From contig NZ_JABBKX010000003.1 in the NCBI RefSeq assembly GCF_012927745.1, positions 248,001 through 312,000 on the forward strand: a stretch of DNA of 64,000 nucleotides, written 5' to 3'. The stretch's first letter is position 1. The number at the start of each line of letters is the position of its first letter. The position numbers and the translations under genes were made by a program. Under the pieces are notes generated by a model that saw only the letters and a program-made list of their open reading frames with translations, made no database searches and was not told the origin of the DNA. The DNA comes from Neoroseomonas marina. GTDB taxonomy: Bacteria > Pseudomonadota > Alphaproteobacteria > Acetobacterales > Acetobacteraceae. Below are positions 43,222 to 50,890 of the stretch, piece by piece.

Positions 43222-44063
43222 GGCTGCACGGGCAGCGACCGCAGATAGGCGACGATGTCGGCGAGGTCGCGGGCGTCCACCCGGGCATAGTAGCCGTATC
43301 CCATCGGCGGGAAGAGCTGCCGCCCATCCGCTGCGACGCCGGCGGTGACCGCGCGGACAATCTGTGCATCGGTCCAGCCCCCGAGCCCGCGCTCCCGGTC
43401 CGGCGTGATGTTGCGCGCGACCGAGGTGCCCCAGGGCCCGGTGAAGGGCTGCCCACCCTGCCCCGTGCGCGACCAGTCGCGATGGCCGTCCTGGGTCATG
43501 GGCGTGTGGCAGTCGATGCAATGCCCGATCGGCCCGGCCAGGTAGCGCCCGCGCGAGACGGGGTCGTCCGCCGGCCGCGGCACGGTCGCGACCGGCGGGC
43601 CGTAGTTGGGCGGCAGCGGGATGCGATACTCGCTCGCCGGCACGGCGTTGCGCACCGCCGGCACGGTGCGGAGATAGGCAGCCATCGCGGCCAGGTCGGC
43701 ATCCGAGATGCCGCGGTACAGCTCGATCGGCATGGGCGGGCCGATGATGCGGCCGTCGGGGCGGATGCCCTCGCGGATCGCGCGCGCGATCTGCGCGTCG
43801 GTCCAGCGGCCGATGCCGGTTTCGGGATCGGACGTGATGTTGGACGCGATGGCGCGGAACGGCTGTTCGTCGAAGACCGTGCCGCCGGCGAGGTTCATCC
43901 CGGGCAGGTCGCCCTGCGGCCCCTTCGGCGTATGGCAGTTGCCGCAGCCGGCGATGCCTTCGACCAGGTAGCGGCCACGGGCGACCGGGTCGGTCTGCGC
44001 GACGGCTGGCAGGATCAGGAGGGACAGGACGGCCGCCAGGACGGCGCGACGGACACTCGGCAT
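43218..44063 (-). CDS. Diheme c-type cytochrome
   Basis: 281 residues. A signal peptide (RRAVLAAVLSLLILPAVAQ) is followed by two homologous cytochrome c domains with heme motifs CGNCH (near residue 40) and CIDCH (near residue 180). The matching distal Met regions are IGPPMPIELYRG and LFPPMGYGYYARV. Each domain has NITSDPETGIGRWTDAQI or NITPDRERGLGGWTDAQI. This layout matches alcohol/aldehyde-dehydrogenase-type or SorB-like periplasmic electron carriers in Acetobacteraceae. The partner dehydrogenase is not adjacent. Start ATG at 44063 places the signal peptide properly. Confidence 0.88.
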   Translation of the reverse strand: MPSVRRAVLAAVLSLLILPAVAQTDPVARGRYLVEGIAGCGNCHTPKGPQGDLPGMNLAGGTVFDEQPFRAIASNITSDPETGIGRWTDAQIARAIREGIRPDGRIIGPPMPIELYRGISDADLAAMAAYLRTVPAVRNAVPASEYRIPLPPNYGPPVATVPRPADDPVSRGRYLAGPIGHCIDCHTPMTQDGHRDWSRTGQGGQPFTGPWGTSVARNITPDRERGLGGWTDAQIVRAVTAGVAADGRQLFPPMGYGYYARVDARDLADIVAYLRSLPVQP

Positions 44064-44160
44064 GGGCGCTCCTCGGTGCGCGGAAACGCCACCGCGAGGC
44101 GCTCGCAACCGGAACGATGCGCCGGCGCGACGCTTGCGCCAAGCATCATTCTCACGACCA

Positions 44161-44176
44161 TGTGATGACCGTCACG
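44161..44176. promoter_or_regulatory. CRP/FNR-like palindrome upstream of the cytochrome gene
   Basis: TGTGATGACCGTCACG has the same TGTGA-N6-TCACG form as the site at 30428-30443. It lies about 100 bases upstream of the diheme cytochrome gene and overlaps the pssA stop codon. A CRP/FNR-family regulator site is a reasonable guess for a cytochrome gene; no experimental support. Confidence 0.35.
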
Positions 44177-45053
44177 CGGTGCCGGACCGTGGACCCTCGG
44201 TGATCACGACAGGTTCGCGGAGGCTTTCGGCCTCGCGCTTGAGGCGCAGGTAGGAGCGCACGGAGAAGGGCAGCATGCCGAGATAGATGATCCCGGCCAT
44301 GGCGAGCGCCGCCCAGGGCTCGGCCAGCAGCAGCGCGACGAACAGGCCCGAGCCCAGCAGCAGCGGCAGCACGAATCTGCTCGGCACCTTGAAGTTCTTG
44401 AAGGACCAGGTCGGCAGGGTGCTGATGCAGAGCGTCGCGACGGTCACCAGCACCAGCCCGACGAAGACCGGGTGGCGCGCCGCGGCGGCCAGGATCTCCC
44501 AGCCCGCCTGCTGGAACCACAGGCCGAGGAACAGCGGGAACAGCACGCAGCCCGCCCCCGCCGGCGCCGGCACGCCGGTGAAGAAATTGTAGGTGTAGGC
44601 CGGCTTCACCGTGGGCCCGACATCGAGCGCCGCATTGAACCGCGCGAGCCGCAGCGACATGCACACCGCGAAGATCAGGCAGGGCGCGAAGCCCAGCGCG
44701 CGGTAGTCCTGCATCGACCAGAAGAACAGGATGAAGGCCGGCGCCACGCCGAAGCAGAGGAAATCCGACAGGCTGTCGAATTCGGCCCCGAAGCGGGACG
44801 TTGCCTTGAGCAGCCGCGCGAGCCGCCCGTCCAGCCCGTCGATCACGCCGGCAACGAGGATCAGCACCGCCGCCTGCTCGAAGCGGCCTTCATAGGCGAA
44901 CCGGATCGAGACCAGGCCGCAGCACAGCCCGAGCATCGTCATGATGTTCGGGATCAGCCGGTTGAAGGATTGTCCCTCGAAGCGCGGGCGGGTGCGCGGG
45001 CGGAAGCGGCCGCGCAGCCGCCGCACGCGTCCGTCGGCGCCGTTGCCGCTCAT
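44172..45053 (-). CDS. pssA: CDP-diacylglycerol--serine O-phosphatidyltransferase
   Basis: Makes phosphatidylserine from CDP-diacylglycerol and serine in the inner membrane. 293 residues. The CDP-alcohol phosphotransferase motif [20 protein letters not shown] continues into FDSLSD, preserving the D-G-x2-A-R-x8-G-x3-D-x3-D pattern. About seven hydrophobic segments follow a basic N-terminus. The ATG overlaps the psd stop (ATGA), and the pair supplies phosphatidylethanolamine. Confidence 0.94.
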   Translation of the reverse strand: MSGNGADGRVRRLRGRFRPRTRPRFEGQSFNRLIPNIMTMLGLCCGLVSIRFAYEGRFEQAAVLILVAGVIDGLDGRLARLLKATSRFGAEFDSLSDFLCFGVAPAFILFFWSMQDYRALGFAPCLIFAVCMSLRLARFNAALDVGPTVKPAYTYNFFTGVPAPAGAGCVLFPLFLGLWFQQAGWEILAAAARHPVFVGLVLVTVATLCISTLPTWSFKNFKVPSRFVLPLLLGSGLFVALLLAEPWAALAMAGIIYLGMLPFSVRSYLRLKREAESLREPVVITEGPRSGTA

Positions 45054-45727
45054 GTGGCGCCGAGGTCGGCGAGGACGGTCTCGCCGCCGATCATGGTCTG
45101 GCCGAGGCTCACCAAGGGCTGCACTCCGGGCGGCAAGTACACATCGGTGCGACTGCCGAAGCGGATGATACCGAAGCGCTCGCCGGCATGCACCACATCC
45201 CCGACCTTGGCGTCGGACAGGATGCGCCGCGCGACCAGACCCGCGATCTGCACCACCGCGAGGTCTCGCCCATCGGGCAGCGCGAGGGCGATCGCGTTGC
45301 GTTCGTTCTCGGTGCTCGCCTTGTCGAGGTTGGCGCTGAGGAACTGCCCGTGGCGGTAGGAGACGCGCATCACCGTGCCGTCCGCCGGCATGCGGTTCAC
45401 ATGCACGTCGAGCACGGAGAGGAAGATCGCCACGCGCCAGCGCGGCGCGTCACCCAGGCCGAGTTCCTCGGGCGCCGGCACCTGCACGATGCTGACGACC
45501 TTGCCGTCGGCCGGCGCGATCACGAGCCCGGCACGCGGCGGCGGGAAGCGTTCCGGGTCGCGGAAGAAGTAGAGGCAGAAGCCGACGAACAGGACCCCCA
45601 GCCAGAACAGCCAGTGGCCGAGCAGCGCGAGGCCGAGCAGCGCCGCGACGGCCCCGCCGATCAGGAAGGGCCGCCCAGCCGGATGCGGCGGGGCAAGCAC
45701 GAGGCGAAGGCTGTGTCCGAGGGCCAT
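45050..45727 (-). CDS. psd: Phosphatidylserine decarboxylase
   Basis: Converts phosphatidylserine to phosphatidylethanolamine. 225 residues, the short form typical of many alphaproteobacteria. An N-terminal hydrophobic segment ([20 protein letters not shown]) is followed by [23 protein letters not shown] and [10 protein letters not shown]. The autocleavage site Gly-Ser lies in [13 protein letters not shown], which generates the pyruvoyl group. ATG at 45727 starts MALGHSLRL. Upstream gene of the psd-pssA pair. Confidence 0.94.
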   Translation of the reverse strand: MALGHSLRLVLAPPHPAGRPFLIGGAVAALLGLALLGHWLFWLGVLFVGFCLYFFRDPERFPPPRAGLVIAPADGKVVSIVQVPAPEELGLGDAPRWRVAIFLSVLDVHVNRMPADGTVMRVSYRHGQFLSANLDKASTENERNAIALALPDGRDLAVVQIAGLVARRILSDAKVGDVVHAGERFGIIRFGSRTDVYLPPGVQPLVSLGQTMIGGETVLADLGAT

Positions 45728-45778
45728 GATGGGCGCGGTTATGGTGTCTTCACCCTTCCGCGGCAAGTTCAGGCCGCC

Positions 45779-46201
45779 ATGGAGACCATTCCCCTCGGGC
45801 CCTTCGCCGTCACGCCGGACGGCACGCTGCTGCCCCGTGCGGCCGATGCGGCGCCGGCGCTCGACTTCGCCTGGCGTGGGCGGCGGTGCACGGCGCGCCT
45901 CGGGCCGGATGGGGTGCGCATTGCCGCGGATGCCGCGCGCATCCCGTCCACCGCGGATGCCGGGGCGAACCGTCGCCAGGCCTTCGATGCCGTCGCGCGA
46001 CTGCCGGGGCGGTTGCCCGCCGGGTGGCGGGCGGGGCTGACACCGGACCATCGGATCCGCGTTGAGGCCTCGGCCCCGCTGCGCGGCCCGGCGAATGCGA
46101 CCACATTGGTCGCAGCGCTGGTGCGCTTCGTGCTCTCCCTCGACCCCTATCTCGACGGGCTCGAGGCCGAGGGCGCGGCCTGGACCCCGCCGGCCGCCTA
46201 G
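45779..46201 (+). CDS. Conserved hypothetical protein (140 aa)
   Basis: Soluble protein starting [20 protein letters not shown], with a beta-rich first half and a helical C-terminus ([20 protein letters not shown]). No family recognised. Divergent from psd, with 51 bases between starts, and convergent with a membrane-protein gene whose end it overlaps by four bases. Confidence 0.6.
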   Translation: METIPLGPFAVTPDGTLLPRAADAAPALDFAWRGRRCTARLGPDGVRIAADAARIPSTADAGANRRQAFDAVARLPGRLPAGWRAGLTPDHRIRVEASAPLRGPANATTLVAALVRFVLSLDPYLDGLEAEGAAWTPPAA

Positions 46202-46962
46202 CGGAGCAGCCAGGCCAGCCCGATCGCGGGCAGTGCCGCGAGGGCCGCGCCGAGCCAGGCAATCCGGCGCGGCATCCGTCCACCCAGGACTGGCCCGGCC
46301 AGCAGCGCCAGCGCCGGCGCGGTCGCCGCGGCGATGTCGGCATGGGCGGCGCGCGCGATCACGGGCACCGCCGCCACGCCGGCGAGGCAGACCGCGAGCG
46401 GAAGCCGCGACGCCGGGCCGAACCCCGACCGCACCACCGCCGCACCAAGCACCGCGCCGACCCCGGCGAGAGCGAAGGCCACCTGCGGTCCCCGTGCTGC
46501 CGCAGCGAACAGGCCGGCGGCGAGCGCTGCCCACGCCATGCCCATGGACGGCATCCCCACGCCCCGCCACCAGACGAAGCCCATGGCCGCCAGCAATGCC
46601 AGGGCCACCGGCGCTGCCCGCAGGGCCGTCGCCGGATGCAGCGGCGCGCCCGCCATCCACCAGGCGCCGCCCATCAGGCCCAGCGCGACGCCGACGATGC
46701 CGAAGGCCCGGTGGCGCAGGCTCGCCAGCCCGCCCGCCACGAGGCCGATCGCGGCGAGCAGCGGCAGCCGCTCGGCCAGTTGGCGCGGTGTCGCGTTGAC
46801 CACGCCGAGCACCGACACGAACCCCGCCATCAGCCCCAGGCCTGCCGCGGCCGTGGCGAGACGGTCCCACTTCGCCAGCCTGGCGATGCCGGCGACCGCG
46901 AAGGCCACCGCCGTGGCCATCGCCATTCCCCGCAGCAGCGGCGGCACGACGTCGAGACCCAT
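46198..46962 (-). CDS. Polytopic membrane protein of unknown function
   Basis: 254 residues, almost entirely hydrophobic with about eight Ala/Gly-rich membrane segments. It begins [21 protein letters not shown] and ends in LAWLLR. No conserved charged motif that would name a family. Divergent from the cytochrome b561-like gene. The open frame upstream of 46962 is shadow. Confidence 0.6.
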   Translation of the reverse strand: MGLDVVPPLLRGMAMATAVAFAVAGIARLAKWDRLATAAAGLGLMAGFVSVLGVVNATPRQLAERLPLLAAIGLVAGGLASLRHRAFGIVGVALGLMGGAWWMAGAPLHPATALRAAPVALALLAAMGFVWWRGVGMPSMGMAWAALAAGLFAAAARGPQVAFALAGVGAVLGAAVVRSGFGPASRLPLAVCLAGVAAVPVIARAAHADIAAATAPALALLAGPVLGGRMPRRIAWLGAALAALPAIGLAWLLR

Positions 46963-47033
46963 CAGGAGCTCACCGGCGTCGTCGCGCCCCGCCACGCCCC
47001 ATGGCACGCTGTCGCCCGGCGCGGAGGCGGCGG

Positions 47034-47705
47034 ATGGCGGACGGCACGGTGTCGGTGAAGGTCTGGGATGGCTGGGTGAGGCTGTTCCACTGGTCGACCG
47101 TACTGCTCGTGATCGTCTCCTATGTGACCGCGAAGCTCCGCTGGATCGAGTGGCACATGCTATCCGGCGGCCTGCTGCTCGGCCTGGTGGTGTTCCGGCT
47201 GGCCTGGGGGGTCGTCGGATCGGAGTCGGCGCGCTTTGCGCAATTCCTCGCCGGGCCGCGTGCGGCGATCCGGCATTTCGCCTCCCTGCGCGAGGGTGCG
47301 GAGGCCGAAGCGCATGCCGGGCACAACCCCGCCGGCGGATGGATGGTGATGCTGCTGCTCGGCCTGCTGCTGCTGCAGGGCACGATCGGGCTCTTCTCGG
47401 ACGATGCGGAGCTCTACCGCGGCGCCTTCGCCGATTGGATCGGCTACGATGCGAGCCAAGTGGCGAGCGCCTGGCACCAGCGCCTGTTCGACCTGCTGCT
47501 GATCGCGGTCGGCCTGCATGTCGCGGCGATCGCGATCTACCGAGTCGCATTCGGGCGGCGCCTCGTCGGCGCCATGATCACCGGCCGGAGCGCGATGCCG
47601 GCCGGCACCACGCCACCGCGCAGCGGGAATCGGGCGCTGGGCGCCCTGCTCCTCGCCGCGTCGCTGGCGCTCGGCCTCTATCTCTGGCGGCTGTCGCTCT
47701 TCTGA
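47034..47705 (+). CDS. Cytochrome b561-type membrane protein
   Basis: 223 residues with four core membrane segments plus a C-terminal one. Candidate heme-ligand His residues lie in RLFHWSTVLL, IEWHMLSGG, AGHNPAGGW and GLHVAAIAIY. VKVWDGWVRLFHW is the typical start of cytochrome b561/Ni-Fe hydrogenase b-type subunits. It probably transfers electrons from quinol to a periplasmic c-type cytochrome. The convergent neighbour, 10 bases away, encodes cytochrome c', a common genomic pairing. ATG 47034 is chosen because the motif starts there. Confidence 0.85.
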   Translation: MADGTVSVKVWDGWVRLFHWSTVLLVIVSYVTAKLRWIEWHMLSGGLLLGLVVFRLAWGVVGSESARFAQFLAGPRAAIRHFASLREGAEAEAHAGHNPAGGWMVMLLLGLLLLQGTIGLFSDDAELYRGAFADWIGYDASQVASAWHQRLFDLLLIAVGLHVAAIAIYRVAFGRRLVGAMITGRSAMPAGTTPPRSGNRALGALLLAASLALGLYLWRLSLF

Positions 47706-47715
47706 CGCCGCGCCG

Positions 47716-48159
47716 TCACTGCCGCTGCGGCAGGCGGAAGCGATCGTGACAGGCGTTGCAGGTATTGGAGGTGGCCTGGAACGCCGCGGTCAGCGCCGCG
47801 CGGTCGCCGGCATTCGCCGCCGCGATCATCGCGGTCGCGCCCTGGATCAGCGAGGTGCCGAAGGCGTCGAAGGCGGCGCGGTCGGTCCAGATCTCGGGAC
47901 GGGCGCGATCATCGTCCCTGTCGCTGCCGGGCGGGAAGAGCGCGAGCTTGCGCTGCGCCGTCGCGAGCACCGCCTCGGCCGGCTGCAGGGCGGAACGCAC
48001 CTCGCCATTGCCCTGGACGATCGGCGCCAGGGCGCGCATCGCCTGGACCTGCTGGCGCATCAGGGCGCGACGCTCCGCGCTGAGATCCTGCTGCGCCGCC
48101 GCGCCGCCGATGCCGAGCACCGCCAGACCGAGGCCAGCCAACCACAATCCAGTCCGCAT
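47716..48159 (-). CDS. Cytochrome c'
   Basis: 147 residues: signal peptide (LWLAGLGLAVLGIGGAAAQ), a four-helix-bundle body, and a single C-terminal heme site CNACHDRFR, the defining feature of class II cytochrome c'. These periplasmic proteins bind NO and CO and are thought to buffer nitric oxide. Convergent with the cytochrome b561-like gene. ATG 48159 precedes the signal peptide; the longer frame to 48225 is not favoured. Confidence 0.87.
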   Translation of the reverse strand: MRTGLWLAGLGLAVLGIGGAAAQQDLSAERRALMRQQVQAMRALAPIVQGNGEVRSALQPAEAVLATAQRKLALFPPGSDRDDDRARPEIWTDRAAFDAFGTSLIQGATAMIAAANAGDRAALTAAFQATSNTCNACHDRFRLPQRQ

Positions 48160-48264
48160 GCCATCCCTCCCGCTGTGTTTCGCGCGCCAGTTGACGCAAG
48201 GAGAAGGTGATCCCGCCATTTCCATTCTGCAATGGCACCGGCGCCGCCAAATTGGGACCCCGGC

Positions 48265-48293
48265 TTGCGGGCCCTCGGGTCTGCCGCTATATG
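48265..48293 (+). promoter_or_regulatory. Putative promoter of tRNA-Pro
   Basis: TTGCGG (48265-48270) and TATATG (48288-48293) are 17 bases apart and end 26 bases before the mature tRNA. Geometry and the A/T-rich -10 in GC-rich DNA support a stable-RNA promoter. Confidence 0.5.
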
Positions 48294-48319
48294 GCCGCCT
48301 CCGCGGCGCGACCCGGCGA

Positions 48320-48396
48320 CGGAGTGTAGCTCAGCCTGGTAGAGCACTGTGTTCGGGACGCAGGGGCCGGAGGTTCGAATCCTCTCACTCCGACCA
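48320..48396 (+). tRNA. tRNA-Pro (CGG)
   Basis: 77-base cloverleaf: acceptor CGGAGTG paired with CACTCCG, D-arm AGCTCAGCCTGGTAGAGC, anticodon loop TTCGGGA with CGG anticodon, T-arm GGTTCGAATCC, and encoded CCA at 48394-48396. Reads CCG codons, abundant in this GC-rich genome. No integrated element follows it. Confidence 0.97.
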
Positions 48397-48455
48397 GTTC
48401 CGGTCGCGCCGCGGACATTCCCCTTACGCTGATCGTATCGCCGTCCCCGCGACGT

Positions 48456-48465
48456 CGGTTAACCG
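48456..48465. promoter_or_regulatory. CGGTTAACCG palindrome upstream of the response regulator
   Basis: Perfect 10-bp palindrome 34 bases before the regulator start codon. A GTTAAC-centred palindrome also lies upstream of the convergent outer-membrane protein gene (49931-49944), which suggests a shared regulator. TTAA is rare in this GC-rich DNA. Confidence 0.35.
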
Positions 48466-48499
48466 CATCCTGAGACATGCCGCGCGACGCTCGGCGCGG

Positions 48500-49237
48500 A
48501 TGATACCCGGCGGCGACCCGGCGACGCGACCGATCGTGCTCCTGGCTGGTAGTCAGGATGCACCGGGCCAGCGCGCCCTCGTTCGCGTCCTGGTGCCGGC
48601 CGGTTTCCTCGTGCGGACGCAGCCGGGGTTCGACGATTCGGCGCTTGCCGGACCGGGGTCGCCGGTTGCGGTGCTGCTTCCGGCCAGCCTGCTTGGCGTC
48701 GCCCTGCCCGACCGGCTGCGCGGCCTGCGCACGCGACACCCCGCCCTGGTGATCGTCCTGACCGGCGTGCGGACGGACCCGGTCGAGGAGATCGTCGCGC
48801 TCGAACTCGGCGCCGATGTCGTGGCGACGGTGCGGATGCCGGCGCGGCTGATTGTCGCACGGCTCCGCGGCGCGTTGCGGCGCGTCGGCGCCGCCGCCGG
48901 ACCGGCGCCATCACCGGGACCGGCTGAACCGGCAGCGCTCGGTCATGGTCTGGTCCTCGATCTGGCGGAGCGCGCCGCGCGGCGCGCCGACGGAACGCGC
49001 GTGCCGCTGACGCGGGCCGAGGCCGCCACCCTCGCCCTGCTCGCCATGGCGCGGGGACGGACGGTGACACGGGAGAGGATCTCGCAGGAGGTGCTGGAAC
49101 GCGCCTGGTCCTACGAGGATCGCAGCGTCGACAATCTGGTGCTCGGCTTGCGCCGGAAGCTCGGGATCGATCGCGACTTCGGGCCGATCCGCACGGTGCG
49201 CAACGCGGGCTACCGGCTGGTGGACGGCTCCGCCTAG
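48500..49237 (+). CDS. OmpR-type response regulator with degenerate receiver
   Basis: 245 residues. The C-terminus is a winged-helix effector domain (LTRAEAATLALLAMARGRTV, then DRSVDNLVLGLRRKLG and IRTVRNAGYRLVDG). The N-terminus has the length and pattern of a receiver domain, but the acidic pair is replaced by LLAGSQD and the phospho-acceptor strand reads VAVLLPASLL with no Asp. Control by phosphorylation is therefore unlikely; it may be constitutive or ligand/protein controlled. No histidine kinase is adjacent. Convergent with the outer-membrane protein gene, overlapping by four bases. Confidence 0.8.
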   Translation: MIPGGDPATRPIVLLAGSQDAPGQRALVRVLVPAGFLVRTQPGFDDSALAGPGSPVAVLLPASLLGVALPDRLRGLRTRHPALVIVLTGVRTDPVEEIVALELGADVVATVRMPARLIVARLRGALRRVGAAAGPAPSPGPAEPAALGHGLVLDLAERAARRADGTRVPLTRAEAATLALLAMARGRTVTRERISQEVLERAWSYEDRSVDNLVLGLRRKLGIDRDFGPIRTVRNAGYRLVDGSA

Positions 49238-49878
49238 CGTCCGCCGGTCGAGAAATGCCAGACCACGCCGGCCGTGACGCGCCAGGATTCCATCTTGTTC
49301 GCCCCGCTCGGCACCGAATAGGTGGCGTCGAGGCGTAGCGCGAGGTTGCGGGAGACGAAGCCCTCCGCGCCGAGGCCGATCGCGGGCACGAGCGTCCAAT
49401 CCGCGCCGGGCGCGTTGCCGCCCTGCACCACCTCGAAGTTCTGGCGCGGGATGGTCAGGCCGGCGCGGAGGTAGAGCAGGCTCGCGCGGTCGGGCGTGAT
49501 GCCGATGCGGCCATAGAGGCCGAACTCGTTCCTCAGCCGGGCGCGGTACTCGACGCCGAGCGCCATCAGGCGGCTGGTGACGTTGTAGGGGACCAGGAAC
49601 TCGCTCTCGACGCCGGCATAGGTCTGTTCGCCGATCATCACGCCCCAGCCGCCGCGGATGCCGAAGATCGGCCCGTCGCCGCCCTGGTCGACGAACTTCG
49701 CCGACGGATGCGTGGCTGTCGCCGGGAACTCGACGGTGGAATCGATCAGCGCGACGCCGGCGAAGGCGCCGAGGTGGAAGCCGGAGAAGCGGCTTTCCTC
49801 CGCCCGCACTGAATCGGCGGCGAGGATGGCGACGGCGACGAACAGCGCCGAAACCATTTCTTTAACTTTTCCCGTCAT
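49234..49878 (-). CDS. Outer-membrane beta-barrel protein (porin-like/OmpA-like)
   Basis: 214 residues with a signal peptide (VSALFVAVAILAADSVRAEE) and alternating strands such as FSGFHLGAFAGVALIDST, RLNEFGLYGRIGI-like segments and the final WRVTAGVVWHF that ends near an aromatic residue, typical of eight-stranded barrels. Likely surface protein of the opacity/OmpW/Omp25 superfamily. Upstream lies a 14-bp palindrome. It faces the degenerate response regulator gene tail to tail. Confidence 0.75.
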   Translation of the reverse strand: MTGKVKEMVSALFVAVAILAADSVRAEESRFSGFHLGAFAGVALIDSTVEFPATATHPSAKFVDQGGDGPIFGIRGGWGVMIGEQTYAGVESEFLVPYNVTSRLMALGVEYRARLRNEFGLYGRIGITPDRASLLYLRAGLTIPRQNFEVVQGGNAPGADWTLVPAIGLGAEGFVSRNLALRLDATYSVPSGANKMESWRVTAGVVWHFSTGGR

Positions 49879-49930
49879 GATGGTCTCTCCCGCTGGGACG
49901 AGGCGTCACCTGACGGGATGGACGTAAACG

Positions 49931-49944
49931 GGACGTTAACGTCC
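49931..49944. promoter_or_regulatory. GGACGTTAACGTCC palindrome
   Basis: Perfect 14-bp palindrome 53 bases upstream of the outer-membrane barrel gene (minus strand). It shares the GTTAAC centre with the palindrome upstream of the response regulator. Likely operator; the binding protein is unknown. Confidence 0.4.
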
Positions 49945-49997
49945 TGACGAAGCCGACAATCCTGACGTGGCGGGATTGTGCGGTCGTGCGTGCGTGT

Positions 49998-50183
49998 TCA
50001 GCGCATCGCCCAGACGATCAGCCGCTTCGCGGGCCACACCCACGCCACGCCCGCCACTGCGTAGAAGACGAGTTCCAGCGTCCAGTGCAGCTCGTGCACC
50101 AGGTCGGACAGCAGCAGCACGAGCGCGACATAGGCGAGGAATCCGGCAAGCCCGGCGAGGATGGCGATCGAGGAGCGCGACAT
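49998..50183 (-). CDS. DUF2842 membrane protein
   Basis: 61 residues with two membrane segments ([21 protein letters not shown] and [18 protein letters not shown]), typical of the alphaproteobacterial DUF2842 family. Function unknown. The ATG at 50183 (MSRSSIAIL) is the family start; the extension to 50252 is not protein-like. Confidence 0.7.
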   Translation of the reverse strand: MSRSSIAILAGLAGFLAYVALVLLLSDLVHELHWTLELVFYAVAGVAWVWPAKRLIVWAMR

Positions 50184-50359
50184 GCCCCCCATCTGCCCCG
50201 TTCGGCGCCTCCCGCCAAGACTGTCAGCAAACATGGACAGCGACGATGTCAATCTTCTATTCTTGCAGCCGGAAGGCTAGCCAACTGCCGGCCCACCGCG
50301 CGGCCATCCCCGGACGACGCGGACGCATCCCTCCTCAAAGAAGACCGGCAGCGACGAAC

Positions 50360-50890
50360 GTGACCACCGACACCATCGACCTCAAGGCCCATATCCGCGG
50401 CATCCCGGATTTCCCCAAGCCCGGCATCCTCTTCTACGACATCTCGACGCTGCTCCGGCACGGACCGGCCTGGCGCGAAGCCATGGCGCGGCTGGCGGAC
50501 ATGATCCGCCCGCACAAGCCGGACCTGCTGGCCGGCATCGAGAGCCGCGGCTTCCTGGTCGCGGCGCCGCTCGCGCTCGAACTCGGCCTCGGCTTCATCA
50601 TGCTGCGCAAGCCGCGCAAGCTGCCGGGCCTGACCATCGGGCTGAACTACGCGCTGGAATACGGCACCGACCGCATCGAGATGCAGGCGGACGCCGTGCA
50701 GAAGGGCCAGAGGGTCGTGCTCCTCGACGACCTGCTCGCGACGGGCGGGACGATGGCGGCGGGCATCAACCTGCTGCGCCAGTCGGGGGCCGAGGTGCCG
50801 TGTGCGGCCGCGCTCATCGAGCTCACCTTCCTCGGCGGAAGGAACCGGCTCGATGTCCCGTTCGAAGCCCTCGTCGCCTACGACGAGTAG
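50360..50890 (+). CDS. apt: Adenine phosphoribosyltransferase
   Basis: Salvages adenine: adenine plus PRPP gives AMP and pyrophosphate. 176 residues. It has [35 protein letters not shown] and RKPRKLPG. The PRPP-binding loop [17 protein letters not shown] and [13 protein letters not shown] complete the match to Apt. GTG start at 50360; no upstream ATG fits. The end overlaps the LOV-kinase gene by 38 bases. Confidence 0.95.
   Translation: MTTDTIDLKAHIRGIPDFPKPGILFYDISTLLRHGPAWREAMARLADMIRPHKPDLLAGIESRGFLVAAPLALELGLGFIMLRKPRKLPGLTIGLNYALEYGTDRIEMQADAVQKGQRVVLLDDLLATGGTMAAGINLLRQSGAEVPCAAALIELTFLGGRNRLDVPFEALVAYDE

Noticed and set aside
48397-48499. Second integration site after tRNA-Pro
   Set aside because: No integrase and no direct repeat of the tRNA-Pro 3' end were seen downstream.
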